DNA of 64,000 nt from Flavobacteriaceae bacterium. Its GTDB lineage: Bacteria > Bacteroidota > Bacteroidia > Flavobacteriales > Flavobacteriaceae. Positions 19,597 to 28,665 of this stretch are shown piece by piece. The translations under genes and the position numbers were made by a program. Under the pieces are notes generated by a model. The model saw only the letters and a list, made by a program, of their open reading frames with translations, did no database searches and had not been told where the DNA came from. Every line of letters begins with the position of its first letter. The first letter of the stretch is position 1. The stretch is from assembly GCA_018646605.1 (NCBI GenBank), contig JABGUL010000040.1:1-64000 (forward strand), written 5' to 3'.

Positions 19597-19821
19597 GAAG
19601 TAAGTAGGTTTCATTGTAAAGCGTGACGAGAATTTTTAATAGAGCATTGAAAGTTTACAAATCAATACTTTTTTAGACTGCCGTTTTTTGAATTATCAGT
19701 TGATAGTACTTTGAATATTTTTATAATATATTTCGTTTTATATCTGTTTCAAGTTTTTTTCAAGCCACTATCACCTTTTTAAACTAGGAAAGACTGTAAG
19801 AAAGACTTTTTTATTTTAGTG
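19597..19821. other. intergenic gap between convergent genes, no gene seen
   Basis: This is 225 bases of AT-rich sequence between the 3' ends of the Gfo/Idh gene and argH. I see no ORF, tRNA or clear hairpin terminator. AAAGACT occurs twice in direct orientation near 19789-19807. Confidence 0.5.
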
Positions 19822-21105
19822 TTACTCGCGTAAGGGTTTCATTTTGGCTCGAATAACTTCTAAACCTAAATTCCCAATACTACCCAAATGGGTATGGTTT
19901 AACGCTCTGTTTGGGATATAGCTTCCATTTTCAATAGCTTCTCCTATTTCGCGATAGGCATCACGAAAGGGTTTTCCAGCAATAACTTCGGCATTAAGAG
20001 TGTCTACACTAAAGAGGTAATCATATTTTTTTTGGTCGGTACTGTTTTGTGTAACTCGCAACTGAGGGAGGCTAAACAATAGAATGTCCAAACATGCCTT
20101 TAGCTCCTGAACTGCATCAATCATAGGACCCTTGGCTAATTGTAATTCCCTATGGTATCCACTGGGTAGATTTGTGGTCAGAAGAGCCAATTGGTTAGGG
20201 AGGGCTTGAAGGGTGTTACATTTTCCACGCACCAATTCAAATAAGTCAGGATTCTTTTTATGGGGCATGATACTAGACCCTGTAGTTAAATCAGAAGGGA
20301 AAGAGATAAAATCAAAATCTTGACCCATATAGAGACAAATATCCATACTCATTTTGGCCAAACTACTGCCGATACTGGACAATGCCATAGCGGTACTTTT
20401 TTCTAATTTTCCTCTACTCATTTGCGCTGCAACGGCATTCACTTTTAGTTGTTTAAAAGCCATCAGATTGGTGGTTAGTTCACGGTCTATAGGGAAAGCA
20501 CTCCCAAAGCCTGCAGCACTACCTAACGGATTTTGATCTGCAATTTTAAATGCCGCTTCCCAGAAATATAAATCATCTACAAGACTTTCTGCATAAGCCG
20601 ATAACCACATTCCAATGGAAGAAGGCATAGCTACTTGTAAGTGTGTATACCCTGGAATCAAATCGTTTTGATGTTTTTCAGCAAGTTCTAGTAACAAATC
20701 AAAAAGCGCAATAACGAGTGTTTTTATCTCAGTTAATTCTTGTTTTAGATAGAGATGCATAGCAACAAGCACTTGGTCATTTCGAGAACGTGCTGTATGA
20801 ATTTTTTTTCCTAAATCACCCAGTTCTTCTGTCAGTATGTATTCTATTTTAGAGTGCATGTCTTCAAACTCGTCTTCAATGGTAAAGCTTCCATTTTTAG
20901 CGTCTGTTTTTAGGGTTTCAAGAACGTTACAGAGCTGTTTTACTTCGTTAGGGGTAATGAGCCCTATTGCACCTAGCATTTTGGCATGAGCCTTGGAGGC
21001 TTCACAATCATATTGTGCTAATACTAAATCGTATTCACGGTCTTTACCTACGGTAAAAGTGTCTACTTTTTCATGGGCTGCAGCCCCTTTTTGCCAAAGT
21101 TTCAT
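19822..21105 (-). CDS. argH: argininosuccinate lyase
   Basis: This enzyme splits argininosuccinate into arginine and fumarate, the last step of arginine synthesis. The 427-residue protein has the fumarase/aspartase superfamily signature 'GSSIMPHKKNPD' on the mobile active-site loop. The upstream 'TARSRNDQV' and 'GYTHLQVAMPSS' blocks are both typical of ArgH. It is slightly short (about 460 is usual), mainly because the C-terminal domain is trimmed. It is the last gene of the arg cluster and starts 1 base after the deacylase gene ends. Confidence 0.95.
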   Translation of the reverse strand: MKLWQKGAAAHEKVDTFTVGKDREYDLVLAQYDCEASKAHAKMLGAIGLITPNEVKQLCNVLETLKTDAKNGSFTIEDEFEDMHSKIEYILTEELGDLGKKIHTARSRNDQVLVAMHLYLKQELTEIKTLVIALFDLLLELAEKHQNDLIPGYTHLQVAMPSSIGMWLSAYAESLVDDLYFWEAAFKIADQNPLGSAAGFGSAFPIDRELTTNLMAFKQLKVNAVAAQMSRGKLEKSTAMALSSIGSSLAKMSMDICLYMGQDFDFISFPSDLTTGSSIMPHKKNPDLFELVRGKCNTLQALPNQLALLTTNLPSGYHRELQLAKGPMIDAVQELKACLDILLFSLPQLRVTQNSTDQKKYDYLFSVDTLNAEVIAGKPFRDAYREIGEAIENGSYIPNRALNHTHLGSIGNLGLEVIRAKMKPLRE

Positions 21106-21106
21106 A

Positions 21107-22156
21107 TTATAAGATGTTTTTTAAAAGTGCTATATAAAAGGCAATACCTTCTTCAATTTCTTTAACATAGATATATTCATCTGCGGAATGAGAGCGAGTA
21201 GAATCTCCAGGGCCTAATTTTAAGGATGGACAATCCAAAGCGGCTTGATCCGAGAGGGTAGGTGAACCATAGGTTTTCTTACCTAAGGCAATTCCTGCTT
21301 TAATAAGAGGATGAGCGCTATCAATAGAAGAACTTTTTAAACGTAATGATCTAGCATTTACTTCGCAAGGAAGCGTTTCTTTTAACTGTTGTTCTATTTC
21401 ACTATTTGTATAACATTCATTCACGCGCACATCAATTACTAGTTTTACCTCTGAAGGAACAACATTGTGCTGGCTTCCTGCCTCAATTTGGGTAAGAGTT
21501 ACTTTTACAGGTCCTAATACGGGAGATACTTTGTCAAAATGAATGGATTCTATTGCTTTTATAACCGCTGGAATTTTTATCAAGGGATTGTCTGCGTTGG
21601 GATGTGCCGCGTGACTTGGAGTCCCTTTGATGATGGCTTCAAAAACGATCAAGCCCTTTTCGGCTATTGCTAAATCCATCAATGTGGGTTCACCCACAAT
21701 TGCAAAATCAATCTTAGGAAGCTTTTCTAACAGTCCACGCAAACTCTTTTTTCCAGCAATCTCTTCCTCTGCAGTTGCAGCGATTAGGAGATTATACCTT
21801 GGATTCGGATGGGCATAATAATGGGTAAAAAGGGCAATGAGAGAAACCAATGCCCCTCCAGCATCATTGCTACCCAAACCGAAAAGTTTTCCATCGATAA
21901 TGTCGGGAGAAAAAGGATCACGGGTATACGCCTGATTAGGCTTTACAGTATCGTGGTGAGAATTTAGTAAAAGGGTCGGTAATTCTGGATCAAACTCTTT
22001 GTTGGTGGCCCAAACGTTGTTGTCATTTCTTTGAAACGGTATGTTGTGTTCATAAAACCAGGTCTCAATTCGATCCGCAGTTTTGTTTTCCTTTTCTGAA
22101 AAGGATTCGATTCGAATTAAATCTTGTAAAAGTTGTATTGCTTTTTCAGTTATCAT
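21107..22156 (-). CDS. argE: M20 metallopeptidase, N-acyl-citrulline/ornithine deacylase
   Basis: A 349-residue dizinc hydrolase of the M20 family. Metal and catalytic residues are visible in 'NSHHDTVKP' (about 66-74), 'LGSNDAGGALVS' and 'ATAEEEIAGKKS', with a late His near 'STRSHSADEYIY'. In the classic pathway ArgE removes acetyl from acetylornithine. Here the neighbour is the acyl-ornithine carbamoyltransferase ArgF', so the substrate is more likely N-succinyl- or N-acetyl-citrulline. The choice of acyl group follows that of argF'. It shares one base with the end of argB. Confidence 0.88.
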   Translation of the reverse strand: MITEKAIQLLQDLIRIESFSEKENKTADRIETWFYEHNIPFQRNDNNVWATNKEFDPELPTLLLNSHHDTVKPNQAYTRDPFSPDIIDGKLFGLGSNDAGGALVSLIALFTHYYAHPNPRYNLLIAATAEEEIAGKKSLRGLLEKLPKIDFAIVGEPTLMDLAIAEKGLIVFEAIIKGTPSHAAHPNADNPLIKIPAVIKAIESIHFDKVSPVLGPVKVTLTQIEAGSQHNVVPSEVKLVIDVRVNECYTNSEIEQQLKETLPCEVNARSLRLKSSSIDSAHPLIKAGIALGKKTYGSPTLSDQAALDCPSLKLGPGDSTRSHSADEYIYVKEIEEGIAFYIALLKNIL

Positions 22157-22929
22157 TACAATTGAATTTGGGTATGGATTACTTTTTCAGTAATCATTTT
22201 TGGATTTCCAATACGCACATGAGCAACTCCTTTCTTTAAGGCTTCAAAGCAATTGTGGATTTTAGGAAGCATGCCTGAATGTATTGTTTTTTCTTTTTTT
22301 AATGTTTTATACGCGACAGAAGTAAGGATAGGGATTACAGAATTTTCCTCTTCCTCATCTTTTAAAACACCTTTCTTTTCAAAACAATAACTTAACGTAA
22401 CTTCAAAATGAGAAGACATTGCAATTGCAATTTCAGAAGCAATAGTATCTGCATTTGTATTTAGTAATTGTCCATTTTTATCATGGGTGATTGCGCAACA
22501 AACTGGGACAATATTTTGAGCTAATAGCGAAGTGAATAGGACTTCGTTTACAGCAGTGACATCTCCCACAAAACCAAAATCAATGGGTTCTGGGGGTCGC
22601 TTTTTAGCGGTAATACTATTGCCGTCTGCGCCACTTAGTCCTAGGGCATTAGATCCGAAAGCCTGTAATTGAGCAACAATGGTTTTGTTTAATTTACCTG
22701 CATATAACATAGTGATTAGCTCCAAGTTTGGTAAATCTGTAATGCGTCTACCTTCAATGATTTGTAAAGGAATACCTAGTTTTTTTGCCATCTGTGTGGC
22801 TTCTTTTCCCCCTCCATGGATTACTATTTTAGCTCCTTTTATTTCACTAAAATCAGCTAAAAATTCTTTGAGTGCCTTTCGGTTCTCAATGACATTTCCT
22901 CCAATTTTGACAATTTGTAGCTTATCCAT
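22156..22929 (-). CDS. argB: N-acetylglutamate (or N-succinylglutamate) kinase
   Basis: A 257-residue amino-acid kinase that phosphorylates the side-chain carboxylate of the N-acylated glutamate. The phosphate loop 'IVKIGGNVI' opens the protein and 'VIHGGGKEAT' (about 37-46) is the ArgB signature. 'LNTNADTIASEIA' appears at about 156-168. There is no N-terminal helix of the kind needed for the hexameric, arginine-inhibited form. The acyl group used in vivo depends on the pathway variant. It overlaps the argF' gene by 8 bases. Confidence 0.93.
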   Translation of the reverse strand: MDKLQIVKIGGNVIENRKALKEFLADFSEIKGAKIVIHGGGKEATQMAKKLGIPLQIIEGRRITDLPNLELITMLYAGKLNKTIVAQLQAFGSNALGLSGADGNSITAKKRPPEPIDFGFVGDVTAVNEVLFTSLLAQNIVPVCCAITHDKNGQLLNTNADTIASEIAIAMSSHFEVTLSYCFEKKGVLKDEEEENSVIPILTSVAYKTLKKEKTIHSGMLPKIHNCFEALKKGVAHVRIGNPKMITEKVIHTQIQL

Positions 22930-23869
22930 TTTCTATTATTTTTTTCAGTACCACTTGTGCTGAAAAGGTTCTGTTATTTGCTTGTTCGATGACTAAGGAA
23001 TTAGGGCTGTCTAGTACATCATCTGAAACTACAATATTTCTTCTTACTGGCAAACAATGCATGAATTTAGCATGATTTGTATTTTTTAGCTTTTCGGCTG
23101 TGAGCATCCAGGAGTTGTCTGTGCGTAAGACTTTGCCATAGTCTGTGTACGAGCACCAGTTTTTAGCATAGACAAAATCAGCTCCCTCAAAGGCTTCTTC
23201 TTGATTGCGATAGAGCGGTGTGCTTTTGGTTATTTTAGGATCTAACGTATAACCATCGGGATGGGCAATCACAAATTCAGCATCTAATTTTTGAACCATA
23301 CGTGTAAAAGAATTAGCCACAGCATGTGGGAGAGCTTTGGGGTGAGGTGCCCAGGTTAAAACAATTTTAGGTCGTTTTATTGTACTGTGCTCTTTGATAG
23401 TAATAGCATCTGCTAAAGCTTGCAATGGATGTGCTGTTGCACTTTCCATATTTACTACCGGTATACTTGCGTATTTTGCAAAGTTATGCATTACCTTTTC
23501 TGTTTCATCACTTTCTTTGTCGGTTAGCGATGCAAACGCTCTAATAGCAACTATGTCGCAGTATTGTGATACAACCGCAGCTGCTTCTTTTATGTGCTCT
23601 GATCGTAAACCACTCATTTCGGTGCCATCCTCAAATTCTAAAGCCCATGCCTCATTAGAAAAGTTCATGATCATGGTATGAATTCCTAATTGTTGCGCCG
23701 CTTTTTGAGTACTCAATCGTGTACGTAAACTAGGATTAAAGAATAGCATCCCTAAAGTTTTGTTTTTCCCTATGTTGTTATATTTATAAGGATCTTTTTT
23801 TAATGTAAGTGCCTCTGCAACAGCGTTGTCAAGATTGGGGAGGTCATCTATAGTAAGGTAGTTTTTCAT
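22922..23869 (-). CDS. argF': N-succinyl/N-acetyl-ornithine carbamoyltransferase ArgF'
   Basis: A 315-residue carbamoyltransferase. The carbamoyl-phosphate motif reads 'FNPSLRTRLS' (44-53) where ordinary ArgF has S-T-R-T. 'HCLPVRRN' lies near the C terminus, and the long 'MESATAHPLQALAD' block is typical of the acyl-ornithine branch first described in Bacteroides fragilis and Xanthomonas campestris. The residue that sets acyl preference (Pro90 in the B. fragilis succinyl enzyme, Glu92 in the Xanthomonas acetyl enzyme) aligns by eye with Ser90 here. As I recall, small residues at that site favour N-succinylornithine. Neighbours argD and argE flank the same intermediates. Confidence 0.92.
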   Translation of the reverse strand: MKNYLTIDDLPNLDNAVAEALTLKKDPYKYNNIGKNKTLGMLFFNPSLRTRLSTQKAAQQLGIHTMIMNFSNEAWALEFEDGTEMSGLRSEHIKEAAAVVSQYCDIVAIRAFASLTDKESDETEKVMHNFAKYASIPVVNMESATAHPLQALADAITIKEHSTIKRPKIVLTWAPHPKALPHAVANSFTRMVQKLDAEFVIAHPDGYTLDPKITKSTPLYRNQEEAFEGADFVYAKNWCSYTDYGKVLRTDNSWMLTAEKLKNTNHAKFMHCLPVRRNIVVSDDVLDSPNSLVIEQANNRTFSAQVVLKKIIENG

Positions 23870-23873
23870 CGTA

Positions 23874-25022
23874 TTATGCTTGGTGTTCTCTTTGTTTATT
23901 TAGCGCACTCTGGAGTGCTTTAAAAAAGTAATCAAAATGTTTCTCTTTTACGGTCAATGGAGGTAAAATGCGAATGAGATTTTTATTGCTGCTTCCTCCA
24001 GTAAAAATGTGATGGGTGTAGATTAACTCTTTTCTTAATTTAGCGACTTCAAAGTCAAATTCCAAACCAAGCATTAATCCTCTTCCTTTTATCTTTTTTA
24101 TCCCTGTAATACCTTTTGCTTTTTCTTTAAAGTAATGCTCCAAAGTGATTGTTTTTTCTTGAAGTTTTTCTTCTTTTAACACATCTAATACTGCTATAGA
24201 AGCACTACAAGCCAGATGATTTCCGCCAAAGGTTGTTCCTAGCATTCCATAGTTGGATTTGATTTCAGGATGAACTAATATGCCTCCTATTGGAAAACCA
24301 TTTCCCATGCCTTTGGCCATGGTAATAATATGGGGACTGATTTTGTTTTTTTGATAAGCGAAGAAAGTTCCCGATCGTCCAAACCCTGATTGTACTTCGT
24401 CAGCGATTAAACAACTACCGTATTTCTTGCAAAGTGATTCCATCGCAAAAATAAAATCGTCTGAGGGCTGATCCAGCCCACCTACGCCTTGTATGGCTTC
24501 AAATATAACCGCACAATAGTCTTTTGTTTTGAGGGCATTTGTTAAAGCCTCAATATCATTAAAAGGTAAAAAAGTAACTTCTTGCTGTTGGTTTAAAGGA
24601 GCGTTAATTGAGGGGTTGTCCGTTACTGCTACGGCAGCAGAAGTTCTACCATGGAATGATTTATGAAAGGCAATCACCTTTTTTCTTTGGGTATGGAATG
24701 AAGCTAGCTTTAGCGCATTTTCAATAGCCTCAGCTCCGGTGCTACATAAAAATAATTCATAATTATGCAAGCATGATTGTTCTCCTATTGCATCGGCTAA
24801 TTGTTGCTGTAAAGGGTTTTGTATCGCATTTGAATAAAAGCCTAGTAGTTCTAGTTGACCCTTAATTTTTTTGACATAATGGGGGTGTGAATGTCCAATA
24901 GAAATTACTGCATGACCGCCATAGAGATCAAGATATTCTGTTTCGTTTTCATCATATACGTAAACATCTTTAGCGCGAACTGGGGTAACATCATACAAAG
25001 GATAAACATCAAATAGTTTCAT
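23874..25022 (-). CDS. argD: N-acetylornithine (or N-succinylornithine) aminotransferase
   Basis: A class III PLP aminotransferase of 382 residues that converts the N-acylated glutamate semialdehyde to the N-acyl-ornithine. The PLP lysine is K237 in 'TMAKGMGNG'. 'ADEVQSGFGRSG' (208-219) and 'STGAEAIENALK' (94-105) are standard. Ornithine delta-aminotransferase is the main alternative, but it is longer and would not be expected between argF' and argC. Five bases separate it from argF' downstream. Confidence 0.93.
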   Translation of the reverse strand: MKLFDVYPLYDVTPVRAKDVYVYDENETEYLDLYGGHAVISIGHSHPHYVKKIKGQLELLGFYSNAIQNPLQQQLADAIGEQSCLHNYELFLCSTGAEAIENALKLASFHTQRKKVIAFHKSFHGRTSAAVAVTDNPSINAPLNQQQEVTFLPFNDIEALTNALKTKDYCAVIFEAIQGVGGLDQPSDDFIFAMESLCKKYGSCLIADEVQSGFGRSGTFFAYQKNKISPHIITMAKGMGNGFPIGGILVHPEIKSNYGMLGTTFGGNHLACSASIAVLDVLKEEKLQEKTITLEHYFKEKAKGITGIKKIKGRGLMLGLEFDFEVAKLRKELIYTHHIFTGGSSNKNLIRILPPLTVKEKHFDYFFKALQSALNKQREHQA

Positions 25023-25031
25023 GGCTTTATT

Positions 25032-25826
25032 TTACTGTTTTGCAATATCGTTAATCTTATTAAAGGAGGCGTTCAAACCTTTGATTAGTGAGGAACTCAA
25101 TCCTTGGTGTTCCATTTCATTTAACCCGGTAATCGTGCACCCCCTAGGGGTTGTAACGCGGTCAATTTCTTCTTCAGGGTGGCTGCCTGTTTCAATCAGT
25201 AAGCTTGCAGCTCCCATGGCTGTTTGCATTGACATTTTGAGTGCTACATCAGCATCAAATCCCAACTGCACTCCCCCTTGGGTAGTGGCACGAATTAAGC
25301 GCATCCAAAAGGCAATCCCACTCGCACACAATACCGTAGCTGCTTGCATGTGTTGTTCTTCTATAACAAGGCTAGTTCCCAAGCCATTGTATATCGCTTC
25401 AGCTATAGGAAGCTTTTTCTTTCCTGTATCATTACTGCACAAACAGGTCATGGATTTACCAACAGAAATAGCTGTATTAGGCATGGAACGAATAATTGGG
25501 TGTTGATTTCCAATAATAGATTCCATTCGGTCTATTGTATACCCCGTTATGGTTGAAATAAGAACATGCTTATCTGTCAATAAGGATTTGACTTCTTTTA
25601 AAATCAAATCAAATTGATTGGGCTGCACTGCAAAGATTATGATGTCGGAGTTTTGTACCGCCTCCTTGTTGTCTTGAGTTATAAATACGTTTTTGTATTC
25701 TTTCCAGCTTGAAAGTACATCTATGTTTCTTTTGGAAAGGTAGAGGGTAGTATAGGTGTTATTTATTACCAGTCCTTTGGCAATACTCAACCCTAAATTT
25801 CCCGTTCCTATGATGGCTATTTTCAT
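25032..25826 (-). CDS. proC: pyrroline-5-carboxylate reductase within the arg cluster
   Basis: A 264-residue NAD(P)H enzyme that makes proline from pyrroline-5-carboxylate. The Rossmann start 'IAIIGTGNLGLSIAKG' (2-17) and the C-terminal dimerisation/active-site block 'DRVTTPRGCTITGLNEMEHQ' (about 222-241) identify the family. ArgD-like aminotransferases and this reductase both handle glutamate-semialdehyde chemistry, so its place between argC and argD suggests linked control of proline and arginine, or use of spilled intermediates. No proA or proB is near. Confidence 0.92.
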   Translation of the reverse strand: MKIAIIGTGNLGLSIAKGLVINNTYTTLYLSKRNIDVLSSWKEYKNVFITQDNKEAVQNSDIIIFAVQPNQFDLILKEVKSLLTDKHVLISTITGYTIDRMESIIGNQHPIIRSMPNTAISVGKSMTCLCSNDTGKKKLPIAEAIYNGLGTSLVIEEQHMQAATVLCASGIAFWMRLIRATTQGGVQLGFDADVALKMSMQTAMGAASLLIETGSHPEEEIDRVTTPRGCTITGLNEMEHQGLSSSLIKGLNASFNKINDIAKQ

Positions 25827-25836
25827 GTTTGATTTT

Positions 25837-26808
25837 TTAAAAAATGGAGGCTTTTAATTGAAGACCAAGGTTTTCTTCCCAGCCCATAATTATGTTGGTG
25901 TTTTGTATCGCTTGCCCAGAGGCTCCTTTTATTAGGTTGTCTATAACACTAGTGATGAGGAGCGTGTTTTTGTGCTTGTGTAGATGAAGAAAACAAAAGT
26001 TAGTATTCACCACAGATTTCAAACTAATTTCCTCTTCTGCTATTTGCGTAAATGGATGTGTAGCGTAATATTTTTTATAAAGTGTTTTAATTTCTTCAAG
26101 CGACCCCTCAAAAGAAGTATAGGCCGTTGCAAAAATCCCTCGAGTAAAAGCACCTCTTTGGGGCATGAAAAACAACTCATTGTTCATGTTAAGTTGCTTT
26201 AAGCTTTGGGTAATTTCATCTAAATGTTGATGGGTAAAAGGTTTGTACCAAGACAGATTGTTGTTTCTCCAGCTAAAATGACTCGTGCCACTAAGCCCAA
26301 CACCTGCACCAGTGCTACCCGTGGTTGCATTTATGTGGACAGCTTCTTTGATTAAATTATTTTTTGCTAATGGTAGTAGTGCTAGCTGAATCGCAGTAGC
26401 AAAACAACCTGGGTTTGCAATAGCTGTTGCCTTTTCTATCGCTTCTTTTTGTAATTCTGGTAAACCATAGACAAATTGTCTTCCTCCAAACTCACGATCA
26501 TTGTTAAGTCTAAAATCATTCCCTAAATCAATAATTATTGTTTTCTTAGAAAATGAATGTTGCTCTAAAAAAGCACGAGAATTACCATGACCTAAACACA
26601 GGTATAGAAGATCAACATCTGCATTTACAGTTTCAGTAAAGGTTATATCTAATCTCCCCAACAGATCAGGATGTGCAGCGGTAACAGGTTTCCCAGCACG
26701 GGTCGTACTGAAGATAAAGTCAAGTTCCAGAGCGGGATGGTGCATCACTAATCTAATGAGCTCACCACCGGTGTATCCCGATCCTCCAATAATTCCTACA
26801 CGTTTCAT
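25837..26808 (-). CDS. argC: N-acetyl-gamma-glutamyl-phosphate reductase
   Basis: A 323-residue NADPH enzyme that reduces the acyl-glutamyl phosphate from ArgB to the semialdehyde. 'IIGGSGYTGGELIRL' (6-20) binds the nucleotide and Cys135 in 'ANPGCFATA' is the catalytic thiol. 'GSTGAGVGLSGTSHFS' lies in the substrate domain. It is the short-form ArgC found in bacteria. It starts within argG (4-base overlap) and ends 10 bases before proC. Confidence 0.95.
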   Translation of the reverse strand: MKRVGIIGGSGYTGGELIRLVMHHPALELDFIFSTTRAGKPVTAAHPDLLGRLDITFTETVNADVDLLYLCLGHGNSRAFLEQHSFSKKTIIIDLGNDFRLNNDREFGGRQFVYGLPELQKEAIEKATAIANPGCFATAIQLALLPLAKNNLIKEAVHINATTGSTGAGVGLSGTSHFSWRNNNLSWYKPFTHQHLDEITQSLKQLNMNNELFFMPQRGAFTRGIFATAYTSFEGSLEEIKTLYKKYYATHPFTQIAEEEISLKSVVNTNFCFLHLHKHKNTLLITSVIDNLIKGASGQAIQNTNIIMGWEENLGLQLKASIF

Positions 26809-27995
26809 TGTTCTTTGTTTAGATGTTGGTATATTTTAGTTGCATTGGCTGTCAATTTGATGAAGCCTTTAGCTTCCTCTGCCGTCCACCCTTTATTCAT
26901 TTCGCCATAGCTTCCAAATTCTGCTTGCATAAGATCGTTTGGAGATCGAATTCCTAAAAGTTCAAATCGGTAGGGGTAAAGCTTTATATATACTGTACCA
27001 TTTACCTTTTTTTGACTACTTTCCATAAAGGCTTCCATGTCGCGCATTACAGGATCTAAGTAATGCCCCTCATGGAGTTGCATTCCATAAAAATTGGACA
27101 GTTGCTCCTTTTGAAATTGTTGCCATTTGCTGAGGGTATGCTTTTCCAAAAGATGGTGTGCTTTGATTATTATTGCAGGTGCTGCCGCTTCAAAACCAAC
27201 GCGGCCTTTGATTCCAATTATGGTATCTCCCACATGGATGTCACGCCCAATTGCAAATTGTTTTGCTTGGTTTTGTAGGGTTTGAATTAATGCGACTTGT
27301 GTGCCTTTTTCACCGTTCACTTCAGTCAGTTCACCTCTCGTAAAGGTCAAGGAAATAGCTTCTTCTTTTTCTTTTTCTAGGGCACTAGGATATGCAGAAT
27401 CAGGGAGAGGTTGATCAGATGTTAAGGTTTCAGAACCTCCAACACTGGTTCCCCAAAGTCCTTGATTAATGGAGTACTTTGCTTTTTCCCAAGGGACATC
27501 AATACCTTGCGTTTTTAAGTATTCAATTTCGTCTTCCCTTGAAAGTTGATTGTCTCTAATTAAAGTGATGATTTTGATTTCTGGGGCCATTACTTGAAAG
27601 ATCATGTCAAATCGTACTTGATCGTTTCCAGCACCTGTACTCCCATGGGCAATATATTTTGCACCTATAGCTTTTGCATAGGTAACTATTTCAATTGCTT
27701 GAATAATACGCTCCGCGCTTACGGATAAAGGATAGGTGTTGTTTCGTAAAACATTTCCAAAAATTAAATACTTTACAATCTTATGGTAAAAGGTATCCAA
27801 AGCATTTATGTTTTTATAAACATGGGCGCCCATTTGATAAGATTTCTCTTCAATGTCTTTAATTTCATTTTCTGAAAATCCCCCTGTATTAATACTTACA
27901 GCATGAACTTCATAGCCTTCTTTTGAAAGCTTTCTTAGGGAGTATGAAGTATCTAAACCTCCACTGTAAGCCAAAACTAGTTTTGAGTGCTTCAT
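26805..27995 (-). CDS. argG: argininosuccinate synthase
   Basis: This 396-residue ATP-dependent ligase joins citrulline and aspartate. The PP-loop 'AYSGGLDTSYS' is at 10-20. 'AHGSTGAGNDQVRFD' (about 116-130) and 'YSINQGLWGTSVGG' (about 162-175) mark the citrulline and aspartate pockets. It is coupled by 4-base overlaps to the GNAT gene before it and argC after it. Together with argH, encoded at the far end of the cluster, it completes the conversion of citrulline to arginine. Confidence 0.95.
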   Translation of the reverse strand: MKHSKLVLAYSGGLDTSYSLRKLSKEGYEVHAVSINTGGFSENEIKDIEEKSYQMGAHVYKNINALDTFYHKIVKYLIFGNVLRNNTYPLSVSAERIIQAIEIVTYAKAIGAKYIAHGSTGAGNDQVRFDMIFQVMAPEIKIITLIRDNQLSREDEIEYLKTQGIDVPWEKAKYSINQGLWGTSVGGSETLTSDQPLPDSAYPSALEKEKEEAISLTFTRGELTEVNGEKGTQVALIQTLQNQAKQFAIGRDIHVGDTIIGIKGRVGFEAAAPAIIIKAHHLLEKHTLSKWQQFQKEQLSNFYGMQLHEGHYLDPVMRDMEAFMESSQKKVNGTVYIKLYPYRFELLGIRSPNDLMQAEFGSYGEMNKGWTAEEAKGFIKLTANATKIYQHLNKEQ

Positions 27996-28603
27996 GAATT
28001 GTTCTTTTTAAGTAATAATGTTTCTTTGATTTGTTTTAAACGTAGTGCAACCTTAGTGTTGAAGGTTTTTGGTTTAGTTTTTTTGTTTGGATCATAAAGC
28101 ATTCCTGTGCAAAGACACATCTGACGCTCTGTACGTGTTAGGATATCATAATTCTTACAGGTTTGACATCCTTTCCAAAATTCTGGGTCGTCCGTTAGTT
28201 CGGAAAAATGAACTGGCTTATATCCGAGTTCATAATTTATTTTCATTACAGGCATTCCTGTGGTAATTCCAAAAACTTTTGCTTCAGGATATTTTTCTAA
28301 AGAAAGCTCAAAAACTTCTTTTTTAATTCTTTTGGCAAGTCCCTTACCTCTTTGTTCCGGAGTTACAATAAGCCCTGAGTGTGCTACATATTTTCCATGA
28401 CCCCATATCTCAATGTAACAGAATCCTGCAAATAAATTATTTTCAATTGCAATGACAGCATTTCCATTTTGAATTTTTCCAGCGATGTACTCAGGAGTTC
28501 TTCTAGCAATCCCGGTACCTCTGGTTTTAGCCGATTCATCAATACACTGACTGATATCTTTGGCATATATAATATGTTCCGCTTTAGCGCGTAATATTTT
28601 CAT
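27992..28603 (-). CDS. GNAT acyltransferase, likely N-acylglutamate synthase (ArgA role)
   Basis: A 203-residue GNAT-fold protein. The acyl-CoA binding loop is 'EQRGKGLAKRI' (83-93), and the rest of the fold spans about 1-140. It leads the arginine cluster, and no other gene in the cluster could supply the first step. It is therefore the likely N-succinyl- or N-acetylglutamate synthase, as proposed for similarly placed GNAT genes in Bacteroidota. A C-terminal extension holds four cysteines (146, 149, 163, 165) in 'GCQTCKNY' and 'MCLCTG', which look like a small metal site or disulfide pair. The acyl donor cannot be read from the sequence. Confidence 0.7.
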   Translation of the reverse strand: MKILRAKAEHIIYAKDISQCIDESAKTRGTGIARRTPEYIAGKIQNGNAVIAIENNLFAGFCYIEIWGHGKYVAHSGLIVTPEQRGKGLAKRIKKEVFELSLEKYPEAKVFGITTGMPVMKINYELGYKPVHFSELTDDPEFWKGCQTCKNYDILTRTERQMCLCTGMLYDPNKKTKPKTFNTKVALRLKQIKETLLLKKNNS

Positions 28604-28665
28604 GATAAAATTATAATTAGAAAAAAAATGTTTTGTTCGAGAAGGGAGAAGGGCGCACCATACTC

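Noticed and set aside
19785-19812. AAAGACT direct repeat as an attachment site or terminator
   Set aside because: Two 7-base copies in AT-rich DNA are expected by chance and do not form a hairpin.
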